64,000 nucleotides of DNA, taken from positions 1 to 64,000 of the forward strand of contig CAJXXR010000008.1 of the NCBI GenBank assembly GCA_913063375.1, written 5' to 3'. This DNA comes from an uncultured Flavobacteriales bacterium (GTDB taxonomy: Bacteria > Bacteroidota > Bacteroidia > Flavobacteriales > CAJXXR01). The notes beneath the pieces were generated by a model. It ran no database searches, was not told where the DNA came from, and saw only the letters and a program-made list of their open reading frames with translations. Position numbers and translations under genes: made by a program. This document shows, one piece after another, positions 41,353 to 49,494 of this stretch (position 1 is the first letter of the stretch; each line of letters opens with the position of its first letter).

Positions 41353-43119
41353 CTACCTGAGGAGTAAAAGTTGACCTTCAAGATGCTTCATATCTACGTA
41401 CTCGTGAAGGCTTAATGGGGTGTATTTTATTTGATAAATAAGGACATTGTCTTGTATCAGTTCTCCATTTAGTTCTCCATTCCAAAAATCCGATATTTCA
41501 TTGGTTGCAAAGAGGGTTTTGCCCCATCTGTCAAATATTTTCAACTCATAACTGGTCAATTCACCACAAGGATTATTGATTTCGAAATAGTCATTTAAGC
41601 CATCATTATTTGGGCTAAAGGCATTTGGGATTTCCAAATTGCAATGACATATAGATACAATGTCGAGGTGCATATTGTATATACGGTTACAGGTTTCTAT
41701 GATTAGATCATAGCTTCCTTCTTCCTCAAAGGTTCGTGTGCTACTGGTGCTACCATTATCCAGCCAGAAATAAGCTGCATCTTCAAAAGGTTCGTCAAAA
41801 GTATAATCTATGGTACAGTCAATATAGCCAATTTCGCTTATGTCTTCGGTTTCAATAATTCCTTCACAGCGCGTGTCATGTGTGAATTCAAAGGAATTTG
41901 CATTAATGTTATTACCAGAAATTTTTTCAGTGATAGGTACTTCTGTGTAAGATATTGCTCCCAAATCTGTATAGTTGGTTCCAGGATCAAATCCTTCAGT
42001 TGGATAATTTACACTATCTAAACAGGGCGATGAATAAACGTTTTTGACTAGCAGAACTTCGTTCAAGTTTGCCGTATTTTGGTAGATGCAATCCAGGCTA
42101 TTATTTTTCATAATAACAGTTTGTGGTAGGTAATATAGATTGGTTACATCTGAAAGTAAATACTGGTTTGTAATTTCTCCATTGAGGTTGTATTGAATAA
42201 AGTAAGGGAATAGTACTCCTTGAACGTCAAGTTGCCCAGTGATACTAATTATTTCATTATTAATTAGGTTTATTCTTGGATAGCTATTGAAATTCACTTT
42301 TACAGTAATGAATACTATATCACCTTGCTCGGATAATTTGACGAGGTATAAGTTCGAGCCTGAGTATACAGCAATAATATACCCATCATCTACGGTTAAT
42401 ATATTGTAAAAAGTACTACCAAGAAGGAAGGGATATTCTTTTGCCCATAGAACATTACCCAAAGGATCTAATTTTAATACAGAATTCGCGGAGCGTAGTA
42501 TTAATCCTCCATCACTTGTTTGGTTGGATTCTATCCCTGTCCATGAACCTATATATTTTTTTGTAGAAATAATATTTCCTTCTAAATCGGCTTTAATTAT
42601 AACCATTGGGGGAAGTACACCGGTAACAATTTCCTCACTAAACTTACAAATTAGATTTAATTCATCTCCAATTATATAGAAATCGTAACAGTAACTCAGT
42701 TTGTAGGCGAGGTGGTCATATTGTTTGAAATGTAGAATGTTTCCATTTCCATCAATTCGAATGATCATAGTATATTTATCCGACTGAAATAATTTAAAGG
42801 AACTACCAATAAGGATGAAGTCTTCGGAATTTGGAATCTGTTTTATATGGAGAAGATCCATATTTATTGATGGGTTAGAAAATTCCTTCTTCCAAACCAC
42901 TTCATCACAAGTGTTAAATTTTATAAGTCGGAAGCCACTTTTTTGTGTTTGACCAGTATTGAATATTTCATTTAATCCAAGGAGAGTACCACCGTCCTCT
43001 GTTTGAATTTGTGAACTTTTTACTATTCCCTCATCAAAGGTAAATGACTGAAATGAACTGACTTGCCCATTTACTATTTGGAAATAAAATAAACAGAATA
43101 AAAGTAGCAATACACGCAT
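41353..43119 (-). CDS. Exported protein with T9SS type B (gliding-associated) C-terminal domain
   Basis: From ATG 43119 this is a 588-residue protein with signal peptide MRVLLLLFCLFYFQIVNGQ. The central region of repeated strands (GGLILRSANSVLKLDPLGNVLWAKEY and similar) looks like a beta-propeller. A PKD-like part and the type B sorting domain follow, with signatures IPNAFSPNNDGLNDYFEI and FDRWGKTLFAT. It should be secreted and surface-attached. The frame extends 25 codons upstream to 43194, but a -7 element (TATATTTG, 43187-43180) lies in that stretch and supports the later start. Confidence 0.86.
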   Translation of the reverse strand: MRVLLLLFCLFYFQIVNGQVSSFQSFTFDEGIVKSSQIQTEDGGTLLGLNEIFNTGQTQKSGFRLIKFNTCDEVVWKKEFSNPSINMDLLHIKQIPNSEDFILIGSSFKLFQSDKYTMIIRIDGNGNILHFKQYDHLAYKLSYCYDFYIIGDELNLICKFSEEIVTGVLPPMVIIKADLEGNIISTKKYIGSWTGIESNQTSDGGLILRSANSVLKLDPLGNVLWAKEYPFLLGSTFYNILTVDDGYIIAVYSGSNLYLVKLSEQGDIVFITVKVNFNSYPRINLINNEIISITGQLDVQGVLFPYFIQYNLNGEITNQYLLSDVTNLYYLPQTVIMKNNSLDCIYQNTANLNEVLLVKNVYSSPCLDSVNYPTEGFDPGTNYTDLGAISYTEVPITEKISGNNINANSFEFTHDTRCEGIIETEDISEIGYIDCTIDYTFDEPFEDAAYFWLDNGSTSSTRTFEEEGSYDLIIETCNRIYNMHLDIVSICHCNLEIPNAFSPNNDGLNDYFEINNPCGELTSYELKIFDRWGKTLFATNEISDFWNGELNGELIQDNVLIYQIKYTPLSLHEYVDMKHLEGQLLLLR

Positions 43120-43179
43120 GCTGTATGAAAGTTTTGAAACTAAATGTATTATACCTTGGGAGGGTGGCCTCAAAAAACT

Positions 43180-43187
43180 CAAATATA
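43180..43187 (-). promoter_or_regulatory. -7 element of the T9SS type B protein gene
   Basis: TATATTTG on the minus strand, about 60 nt before the ATG at 43119. No TTG lies at the proper -33 distance. Confidence 0.4.
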
Positions 43188-43206
43188 GTGCCAAAAAAAA
43201 ACGGAA

Positions 43207-43878
43207 TTATTTATATTCCGCTTTTAGTATTTTAATTTCTTTAATCAGCGTATTGACATCGTCTGTATTGGTTCCATCATAATAGCCTCTAATTCTTCCT
43301 TCTTTATCAATCAAACAAAAGTTTTCAGTATGAATGAAATCACCTAGATCTCCTTTCCAATCTATCTTTGCTGAAAAGTAAGATTTTCTAGCAAGCTCAT
43401 AAATATGGTCTTTATCTCCAGTTAGAAGTTGCCATTTTGGAGCTATAGCATTGTGTTCTATAGCATATTTCTTTAAGGTAGGAACTGAATCTATCTCAGG
43501 TGTCACACTGTGAGAAACAAACATAATATCCTGGTCATCCTTATAGAATTCATTGATGCGCTCCATTTGAAATGCCATTTTGGGGCAAATGTTTCCACAG
43601 GTAGTAAAGAAAAAGTCAGCGACATAAATTTTTCCTTCAACATCTTTTTTCGTGATTTGTTGACCGTCTTGATTGGTTAGATTAAAGTCTGCAATAAGGT
43701 GTTCTCCTTTCATTTTTTGCATAGTCTCATCTACCAATTCTGGATTAACATCCGCGGGAGAATAAATTCTAAGACGCATCTCTTTCTTAAATAGGGGGTA
43801 ACTGGCTATAGAAGCTACAACAATGATTAGGCCCAATATTAAGATTTTGTTCGATAGGGGGGATTGCTTTTCAGCCAT
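43207..43878 (-). CDS. SCO1/SenC family copper chaperone
   Basis: This 223-residue thioredoxin-fold protein has an N-terminal membrane anchor (ILILGLIIVVASIASYPLF). The copper-binding CGNIC motif (CxxxC) is in FFTTCGNICPKM, and the conserved distal histidine is in FIHTENFCLIDKEG. SCO proteins deliver copper to the CuA site of cytochrome oxidase or act as thiol reductases. Its ATG overlaps the uvrB stop by one base, so it is transcribed from uvrB. Confidence 0.92.
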   Translation of the reverse strand: MAEKQSPLSNKILILGLIIVVASIASYPLFKKEMRLRIYSPADVNPELVDETMQKMKGEHLIADFNLTNQDGQQITKKDVEGKIYVADFFFTTCGNICPKMAFQMERINEFYKDDQDIMFVSHSVTPEIDSVPTLKKYAIEHNAIAPKWQLLTGDKDHIYELARKSYFSAKIDWKGDLGDFIHTENFCLIDKEGRIRGYYDGTNTDDVNTLIKEIKILKAEYK

Positions 43879-45893
43879 TATGATGTGATTTTATTTTTAA
43901 GTACTTGTATAAGGTCTCTTTGCTTTGCGGCCTCCATGAAGTCCATATCTATGGATGCTTTTTCCATTTCCTTCTTATGAATCAGGATTTGTTTTTTAAT
44001 TTGTCCATTGGTGGTGTATTTATCAATGTCTTCGGCCACCAATGTTGGTTTTTCCTTTTGACTGTAAAAATCAATTCCAGATTTTGGTTTAAAGTCTTCA
44101 AATATGTTTTTGAAATCCTTTTTCAGCGCTGTAGGCACTATATTATGTTCTTTGTTATACGCTTCCTGAATAGACCTTCTCCTTGTAGTAGCATCAATAG
44201 TCTTCTGCATGGAGTTAGTGATTTTGTCTGCATACATGATTGCTTGTCCATCAGGATGTCTAGCGGCTCTACCTATGGTTTGAACCAAGGATCTTTCAGA
44301 ACGTAAAAATCCTTCTTTATCTGCATCTAGAATGGCTACCAAAGAGACCTCTGGTAAATCCAATCCTTCACGCAATAAATTGACACCAATCAATACATCA
44401 AACCGACCCATTCTCAGGTCTCGCATAATCTCGACCCTTTCCATAGTGTCGACATCGGAATGTATATAACGACATCGTACCTGATACCTAGTAAGGTATT
44501 TGGTTAATTCCTCCGCCATACGTTTGGTCAGAGTGGTAACCAAAACTCTTTGGTCTAGTGTCACTCTTAGATTGATTTCCTCCATTAGGTCGTCAATCTG
44601 ATTTTCACTTGGTTTAACGATAATTTTAGGATCCAAAAGTCCTGTTGGTCGAATGATTTGTTCGGTATACATTCCTTCAGATGCTTCTAGCTCGTAATCT
44701 GCTGGAGTAGCACTTACATAGATACATTGCTGATTGAGCGTTTCAAATTCTGGGAATTGTAAAGGCCTATTGTCCATTGCAGAAGGTAAACGGAAGCCAT
44801 ATTCTACCAAGTTTTCTTTTCTTGATCGGTCACCTCCATACATCGCTCTGATCTGAGGTATAGTAACATGACTCTCATCAATGACCATTAAGAAATCGTC
44901 TGGGAAGTAATCAATTAAACAGAAAGGTCTACTTCCAGGATCTCTAGCATCCAAATAGCGCGAGTAGTTTTCTATTCCTGAGCAATAACCCAATTCTCGA
45001 ATCATCTCTAAATCGAAATTGACTCTTTCTTCAAGTCTTTTGGCTTCTAGGTTCTTCCCAATCTCTCGGTAAAAATCTAATTGTTTTACCAAGTCATCTT
45101 GAATCATGTGGATGGCCTCTTGTAGTCGATCCTTTCCAGTAACGAATAAGTTGGCTGGGTAGATGCTTACCTCTTCAAATTTCTCAATGATTTTGTGATT
45201 GTCAGGATCTCTACTTTCCATGGCCTCTATTTCATCGCCCCAAAAATGAATACGATAGTAAATATCAGCATAGGCAGGGTAAATGTCTACGGTATCTCCT
45301 TTCACCCTAAAATTCCCTCTGGAAAATTCAGCTTCTGTTCGTGCATATAGGCTTGCTACAAAAGTGTGTAAAAGGCTATCTCTATTAATCTGTTGACCCG
45401 TTTTGATATGAATGACATTCTTTTTGAATTCAACAGGATTTCCGATACCATAAATACAGGATACAGAGGCAATAATAATAACATCTTTTCTACCTGAAAG
45501 CAGTGCAGAGGTTGCACTCAATCGGAGTTTTTCGATGTCTTCATTTATAGAAAGGTCTTTTTCAATATAGGTGCCAGAGGTCGGAAGATAGGCTTCTGGC
45601 TGGTAATAGTCATAGTAGGATACAAAATACTCTACTGAATTGTCTGGGAAAAACTCTTTAAACTCCCCATATAATTGGGCTGCTAAGGTTTTATTGTGAC
45701 TTAAAATAAGTGTGGGTTTTTGTACCTTTTCAATTACATTGGCAACTGTAAAGGTCTTACCTGATCCTGTAATACCCAATAGGGTTTGTGCTGGTGCGCC
45801 GTCGTCAATCCCTGCGGAAAGTTCTTCAATCGCATTTGGCTGGTCCCCTGTTGGTTTAAATGAAGATACTAGTTTAAAATCCATCCCGTTCAA
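43878..45893 (-). CDS. uvrB: UvrABC excision nuclease subunit B
   Basis: UvrB is the damage-verifying helicase-like subunit of nucleotide excision repair. It contains LLGITGSGKTFTVANVI (Walker A), YYDYYQPEAYLPTSGTYIEKD (beta-hairpin region) and LMVIDESHVTIPQ. LREGLDLPEVSLVAILDADKEGFLRSERSLVQTIGRAARH follows in the second helicase lobe. The C-terminal UVR motif (KKEMEKASIDMDFMEAAKQRD) contacts UvrC. Its 671 residues are standard. The start at 45893 or the Met at 45884 are both possible. Confidence 0.97.
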   Translation of the reverse strand: MNGMDFKLVSSFKPTGDQPNAIEELSAGIDDGAPAQTLLGITGSGKTFTVANVIEKVQKPTLILSHNKTLAAQLYGEFKEFFPDNSVEYFVSYYDYYQPEAYLPTSGTYIEKDLSINEDIEKLRLSATSALLSGRKDVIIIASVSCIYGIGNPVEFKKNVIHIKTGQQINRDSLLHTFVASLYARTEAEFSRGNFRVKGDTVDIYPAYADIYYRIHFWGDEIEAMESRDPDNHKIIEKFEEVSIYPANLFVTGKDRLQEAIHMIQDDLVKQLDFYREIGKNLEAKRLEERVNFDLEMIRELGYCSGIENYSRYLDARDPGSRPFCLIDYFPDDFLMVIDESHVTIPQIRAMYGGDRSRKENLVEYGFRLPSAMDNRPLQFPEFETLNQQCIYVSATPADYELEASEGMYTEQIIRPTGLLDPKIIVKPSENQIDDLMEEINLRVTLDQRVLVTTLTKRMAEELTKYLTRYQVRCRYIHSDVDTMERVEIMRDLRMGRFDVLIGVNLLREGLDLPEVSLVAILDADKEGFLRSERSLVQTIGRAARHPDGQAIMYADKITNSMQKTIDATTRRRSIQEAYNKEHNIVPTALKKDFKNIFEDFKPKSGIDFYSQKEKPTLVAEDIDKYTTNGQIKKQILIHKKEMEKASIDMDFMEAAKQRDLIQVLKNKITS

Positions 45894-45900
45894 TTTGGTG

Positions 45901-45908
45901 CAAAATTA
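45901..45908 (-). promoter_or_regulatory. -7 element of uvrB
   Basis: TAATTTTG on the minus strand is followed by the start codon within about 10 nt, giving a very short leader. The -33 is not clear. Confidence 0.45.
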
Positions 45909-45932
45909 CACATTTTTGAGTCAAAAGTTGAA

Positions 45933-45971
45933 TAACAAAAGAGAATTGGGTTGTCCAATTCTCTTTTGTTA
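45933..45971 (-). terminator. Long hairpin terminator after lolA
   Basis: A 17-bp perfect stem (TAACAAAAGAGAATTGG and its complement) with a 5-nt loop lies between lolA and uvrB. The U-rich part is within the 3' arm rather than after it, but the stem is long and stable. Confidence 0.75.
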
Positions 45972-45996
45972 TACTTTAAATTTTATGCTATTAATC

Positions 45997-46632
45997 TTAT
46001 CTAAGATCATCTATTTCAAAATCACTGAAAAGTGCAAGGTCAAGACTGAAATTATGTGAGCCCAATTCCTTCTTTTCATAGGATAGAATATTGAATATAG
46101 TTTGAGTACCTTCTTTATTCTGTTCCGTGATTTGGGTAATTCTCTTCATTGTCTTGTTATAGTGAACGGTTATTTTTACCGTTTCGAGTGTAGTATCCAG
46201 TGGGCTAAGTTCAACTATTTGTATAGGGGCCGTTGAAGGGAGCATGGTATAATTGAATTTGTCCTTATATCCTTTAAAATAATCACCTAGGTTAAAAACT
46301 TCCTCTTCATCCTCTTCAATGTTTGATATTTGGATCATTTCATCTTCTTTAAGGACGGTCCATTTCGTTTTTCCATCGCAAAGAATCTGAATATTTTCCA
46401 TTTCCAAATCAAATTGATCATTGGATAGGATCAATTGACCATTTTTTGTTTGTCTTAGGTTGGCTTCAATATTGAATAATACCATACTGAAGTTAATACC
46501 TATAAGTTGGGTGCCGTCAAACTCTTGTTCAAGAGATTTTAATATTTCCTCTGCCTTAGCATCGTTTTGTGCCAATCCGGCAAAAGACATGGCTACTATC
46601 AATACTGAAAGAATAAGCTTCTTCATCTTCAC
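45997..46632 (-). CDS. lolA: Outer-membrane lipoprotein carrier protein LolA-like
   Basis: This periplasmic protein of 211 residues has the signal peptide MKMKKLILSVLIVAMSFAGLAQ. Its beta-rich body (NLRQTKNGQLILSNDQFDLEMENIQILCDGKTKWTVL) follows the LolA half-barrel pattern for carrying lipoproteins from the inner to the outer membrane. Sequence similarity across the family is low, so the call rests on pattern, length and position. It lies 3 nt after ftsK, a linkage that is common for lolA. Confidence 0.82.
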   Translation of the reverse strand: MKMKKLILSVLIVAMSFAGLAQNDAKAEEILKSLEQEFDGTQLIGINFSMVLFNIEANLRQTKNGQLILSNDQFDLEMENIQILCDGKTKWTVLKEDEMIQISNIEEDEEEVFNLGDYFKGYKDKFNYTMLPSTAPIQIVELSPLDTTLETVKITVHYNKTMKRITQITEQNKEGTQTIFNILSYEKKELGSHNFSLDLALFSDFEIDDLR

Positions 46633-46635
46633 TAT

Positions 46636-49161
46636 TTAATTTTTGTTTAGTTCATCCAACAATTGTTCCAAACTATAGTCATCTGGTACCAATACCTGTC
46701 TTGCTTTACTGCCTTCAAATGGTCCAACAATTCCTGCTGCTTCCAATTGATCCATTATTCTACCGGCTCTATTATACCCTAACTTCAGTTTACGTTGAAT
46801 TAAAGAAGTAGATCCTTGTTGATGCAGTACCAATACTCTGGCAGCATCTTCAAATTTTTCATCCCTATCTGCAAGGTCAGAAATAAGTCCAGGACTAGTT
46901 TCTTCATCTACATATTCTGGTAGTGCAAAGGCTTGGCTGTACCCTCGTTGAGAACCAATATATTCACATAATTGCTCTACTTCAGGTGTATCTATAAAGG
47001 CACATTGCAAACGTACTAATTCATTTCCGTTTGTATATAACATATCGCCTCTACCTATCAATTGATTGGCTCCTCCAGAGTCCAATATAGTTCTAGAATC
47101 TATTGCTGAGGTTACTCTAAAAGCAATTCTTGCCGGGAAATTGGCTTTGATTGTCCCAGTTATAATATTTGTCGTTGGTCTTTGTGTAGCTACAATTAAG
47201 TGAATCCCAATGGCACGTGCAAGTTGGGCAAGACGTGCAATAGGTAATTCAATTTCTTTCCCTGCTGTCATGATCAAATCTGCAAATTCATCAATGACCA
47301 AAACGATATAAGGTAAGAACCTGTGTCCATTATCTGGATTAAGTTTTCTCTTTTTGAATTTGGTATTGTATTCTTTTAAGTTTCTACAATGCGCATTTTT
47401 CAAAAGATCATATCGAGCATCCATCTCAATACAAAGAGAATTTACTGTATTGATTACCTTTTTTGTTTCGGTAATAATTGCTTCTTCACTATCCGGAAGT
47501 TTGGCCAAGAAATGTCTTTCAATATGGTTGAACAAGGTAAGTTCTACTTTCTTAGGATCTACCAAGACTAGTTTTAATTCAGAAGGATGTTTTTTGTATA
47601 GTAACGAAGCTAAAATACAATTCAATCCAACAGACTTACCCTGCCCGGTGGCTCCTGCCATAAGAAGGTGTGGCATTTTGGCTAGGTCTGTTACAAAGGT
47701 TTCATTTGAAATGGTTTTTCCTAAAGCAATTGGTAATTCCATTTTATTGTTCTGGAATTTTTCAGACTGTAATACCGTCTTCATAGAGACAATACTAGGA
47801 TTTTGGTTGGGTACCTCTATCCCAATGGTTCCTCTACCTGGTAGGGGAGCAATAATTCTAATCCCTAAAGCTGCAAGGCTTAAGGCGATGTCATTTTCCA
47901 ATCCTTTAATTTTGGAAATACGTACTCCAGGGGCGGGAACTATTTCATATAAAGTAACTGTAGGTCCTACAGTGGCTTTAATTTTAGAGATTTCGATTTT
48001 GTAATTGGACAGTGTTTCAACAATTTTATTTTTGTTGGCCTCCAATTCTTCCTTGTCAACATGCAAATTACTGTTGGGGTATTCTTGCATCAATTGCAGA
48101 ACTGGGAATTTGTAATTTCCCAGATCCAATCTTGGATCATATTCGCCAAATTCTTCTAATACCTTATTGGCTTTATCCTCGTCATCGGATTTGATATCTG
48201 TCTCTAGCTTTATTTCTTCCGTTATGGCTTCAGGTTCAGCTTCAGGAATAATAACTTCTAATTCTTCGGATACTGCCTCTGGTTGAGTAGGTGCAATATA
48301 ATCTACTTCCAAATCTACAGTTGGTTCTGCAGGGGGAGCTATCACCGTTTCATTGAAGGCATTTATTGACTCCTTGTAAATAGTTTCTTCAACAATTGGA
48401 GATAATTCCTCCATCTTAGTTACCGGTGTATTTTCATACATGGGTTCTTCTTGACTACTTATTGCTTCCTTTTCTTGAAAATTAGAGAGTGGTTCATGAA
48501 AATTATCATTGGCTTCTTGAATGCCTTCCTCTTGTGTTTTTAAAATATCCTTGGGTCTTTTGATAAAAAATAGATGAACCTTTTCAAAGCTTAGGTCAAA
48601 TGCTACGGCTAGAAAGCTTGTCAATAAAAAAAGTAATAATAATCCTGACCCTGCCTTTCCCAAAAGGGCTTCAATCCATTGAACATTGAAAAAGCCAAGT
48701 GCACCACCAATAATCGGGTAGAAGTTGCTGAAAATAAAGGAAAGGAAAGTACTGATCCAAAGTAATAAGAATATGGAATTTTTGATATTTCGTTTTAAAG
48801 CAAAGGGTTTAGTAGGCATCAATAAATTTAAACCAATTCCACCTAAAATGTAAGGAATGAGGTAGGCTGCAATTCCAAATTGACTAAAAATTAGGTAATG
48901 ACTCAGCTTAATTCCAAGTTTACCATTGATGATATTGGTGTTGTTTTCGAAAAAAAGTTGTGCCAAGGGCTGTGTAGCATCACTTAGGTAGTTCTTCCAA
49001 GTGAATAAATACATAGAAAAGGAGAGAAGCATATAAGCGGCTAGGAAAAGACATAATAGTCCAGTGATCACCTGAAAATTCTTGTCCTTGTGCCAGTTAA
49101 TGGTTAATTGCTTGTTTGCCTTTTTATTTTTGGTAGTCGTTTTCTTTGCTCTCTTAGCCAT
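46636..49161 (-). CDS. ftsK: DNA translocase FtsK
   Basis: FtsK pumps chromosomal DNA at the division septum and activates XerCD at dif. Four or five N-terminal transmembrane helices (residues 30-195) lead to an acidic, Pro/Glu-rich linker (about 215-330). The RecA-like motor has GATGQGKSVGLNCILASLL (Walker A) and LVIDEFADLIM (Walker B). The C-terminal gamma winged-helix (GYNRAGRIMDQLEAAGIVG), which reads KOPS sites, is complete. It has 841 residues. It is co-transcribed with lolA. Confidence 0.96.
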   Translation of the reverse strand: MAKRAKKTTTKNKKANKQLTINWHKDKNFQVITGLLCLFLAAYMLLSFSMYLFTWKNYLSDATQPLAQLFFENNTNIINGKLGIKLSHYLIFSQFGIAAYLIPYILGGIGLNLLMPTKPFALKRNIKNSIFLLLWISTFLSFIFSNFYPIIGGALGFFNVQWIEALLGKAGSGLLLLFLLTSFLAVAFDLSFEKVHLFFIKRPKDILKTQEEGIQEANDNFHEPLSNFQEKEAISSQEEPMYENTPVTKMEELSPIVEETIYKESINAFNETVIAPPAEPTVDLEVDYIAPTQPEAVSEELEVIIPEAEPEAITEEIKLETDIKSDDEDKANKVLEEFGEYDPRLDLGNYKFPVLQLMQEYPNSNLHVDKEELEANKNKIVETLSNYKIEISKIKATVGPTVTLYEIVPAPGVRISKIKGLENDIALSLAALGIRIIAPLPGRGTIGIEVPNQNPSIVSMKTVLQSEKFQNNKMELPIALGKTISNETFVTDLAKMPHLLMAGATGQGKSVGLNCILASLLYKKHPSELKLVLVDPKKVELTLFNHIERHFLAKLPDSEEAIITETKKVINTVNSLCIEMDARYDLLKNAHCRNLKEYNTKFKKRKLNPDNGHRFLPYIVLVIDEFADLIMTAGKEIELPIARLAQLARAIGIHLIVATQRPTTNIITGTIKANFPARIAFRVTSAIDSRTILDSGGANQLIGRGDMLYTNGNELVRLQCAFIDTPEVEQLCEYIGSQRGYSQAFALPEYVDEETSPGLISDLADRDEKFEDAARVLVLHQQGSTSLIQRKLKLGYNRAGRIMDQLEAAGIVGPFEGSKARQVLVPDDYSLEQLLDELNKN

Positions 49162-49238
49162 TCAATAAAAATATCAAAAAAAGATGTTTTCCAAAGATTT
49201 TTATTGATTTTTTGAATGGTGAATGTCAATATATTTTT

Positions 49239-49275
49239 AAAAAAAAAGGAACGTAAAAAATACGTCCCTTTTTTG
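49239..49275 (-). terminator. Intrinsic terminator upstream of ftsK
   Basis: On the minus strand GGGACGTA pairs with TACGTTCC (one mismatch) across a short T-rich loop, preceded by an A-run and followed by eight or nine Ts. The A- and T-runs extend the stem. It would end either the histidine-kinase transcript or the short RNA proposed at 49240-49346. Confidence 0.78.
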
Positions 49276-49346
49276 ATCCCCTGATATTGAAAAATCAATA
49301 ATATTATATGATCGATTGTATTGGTATTAACATTGATTGAGATTAG
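49240..49346 (-). ncRNA. Candidate small RNA controlled by the neighbouring two-component system
   Basis: This is a proposal. A twin-palindrome operator (49386-49426) identical in key parts to that of the response-regulator gene lies upstream. AACATTTG (49359-49352) sits 28 nt from the proximal box, where the regulator gene has its -7 at 27 nt. The RNA would begin near 49346 and end at the terminator at 49239. It would contain the small hairpin TATTGA-TTTT-TCAATA (49300-49285) and the terminator stem. The only reading frame is nine codons (49333-49304). Confidence 0.45.
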
Positions 49347-49385
49347 TCTTACAAATGTTGTCTTTTTTTTTTGATTAAAAAATCC

Positions 49386-49426
49386 CTGAATTCTGGTATA
49401 TTTTGTACTCACTGAATTCAGTGATA
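49386..49426 (-). promoter_or_regulatory. Twin GAATTC-centred operator, copy A
   Basis: Two blocks are shared exactly with copy B (52427-52468): CTGAATTCTGGTATAT (49386-49401) and TCACTGAATTCAGTGATA (49409-49426), the latter containing a perfect 16-bp palindrome. Spacing is 7 nt here and 8 nt in copy B. On the minus strand the perfect palindrome is distal and the imperfect site proximal to the candidate promoter, as in copy B. Confidence 0.7.
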
Positions 49427-49494
49427 GGGTATGAGTTATTGAGTTGATAATCAAAAAGGTAAACATGTTCGTTTTGTGTCGTTTTGAAAATAGG

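Noticed and set aside
43120..43194. N-terminal extension of the T9SS type B protein
   Set aside because: It precedes a normal signal peptide start and contains a -7 promoter element.
43905..44306. 133-codon plus-strand frame inside uvrB
   Set aside because: It is antisense to conserved UvrB C-terminal coding sequence and lacks recognisable protein features.
47354..48004. 216-codon plus-strand frame inside ftsK
   Set aside because: It is antisense to the conserved FtsK motor domain, a shadow of real coding sequence.
49104..49466. Minus-strand frame of 120 codons upstream of and overlapping the ftsK start
   Set aside because: It runs through the terminator and the twin operator, overlaps ftsK in another frame and has low-complexity composition.
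49162..49494. Possible promoter for ftsK within the same gap
   Set aside because: Only a poor -7 match (AATCTTTG) near 49200 and no properly spaced -33 were found, so it is not listed as a feature.
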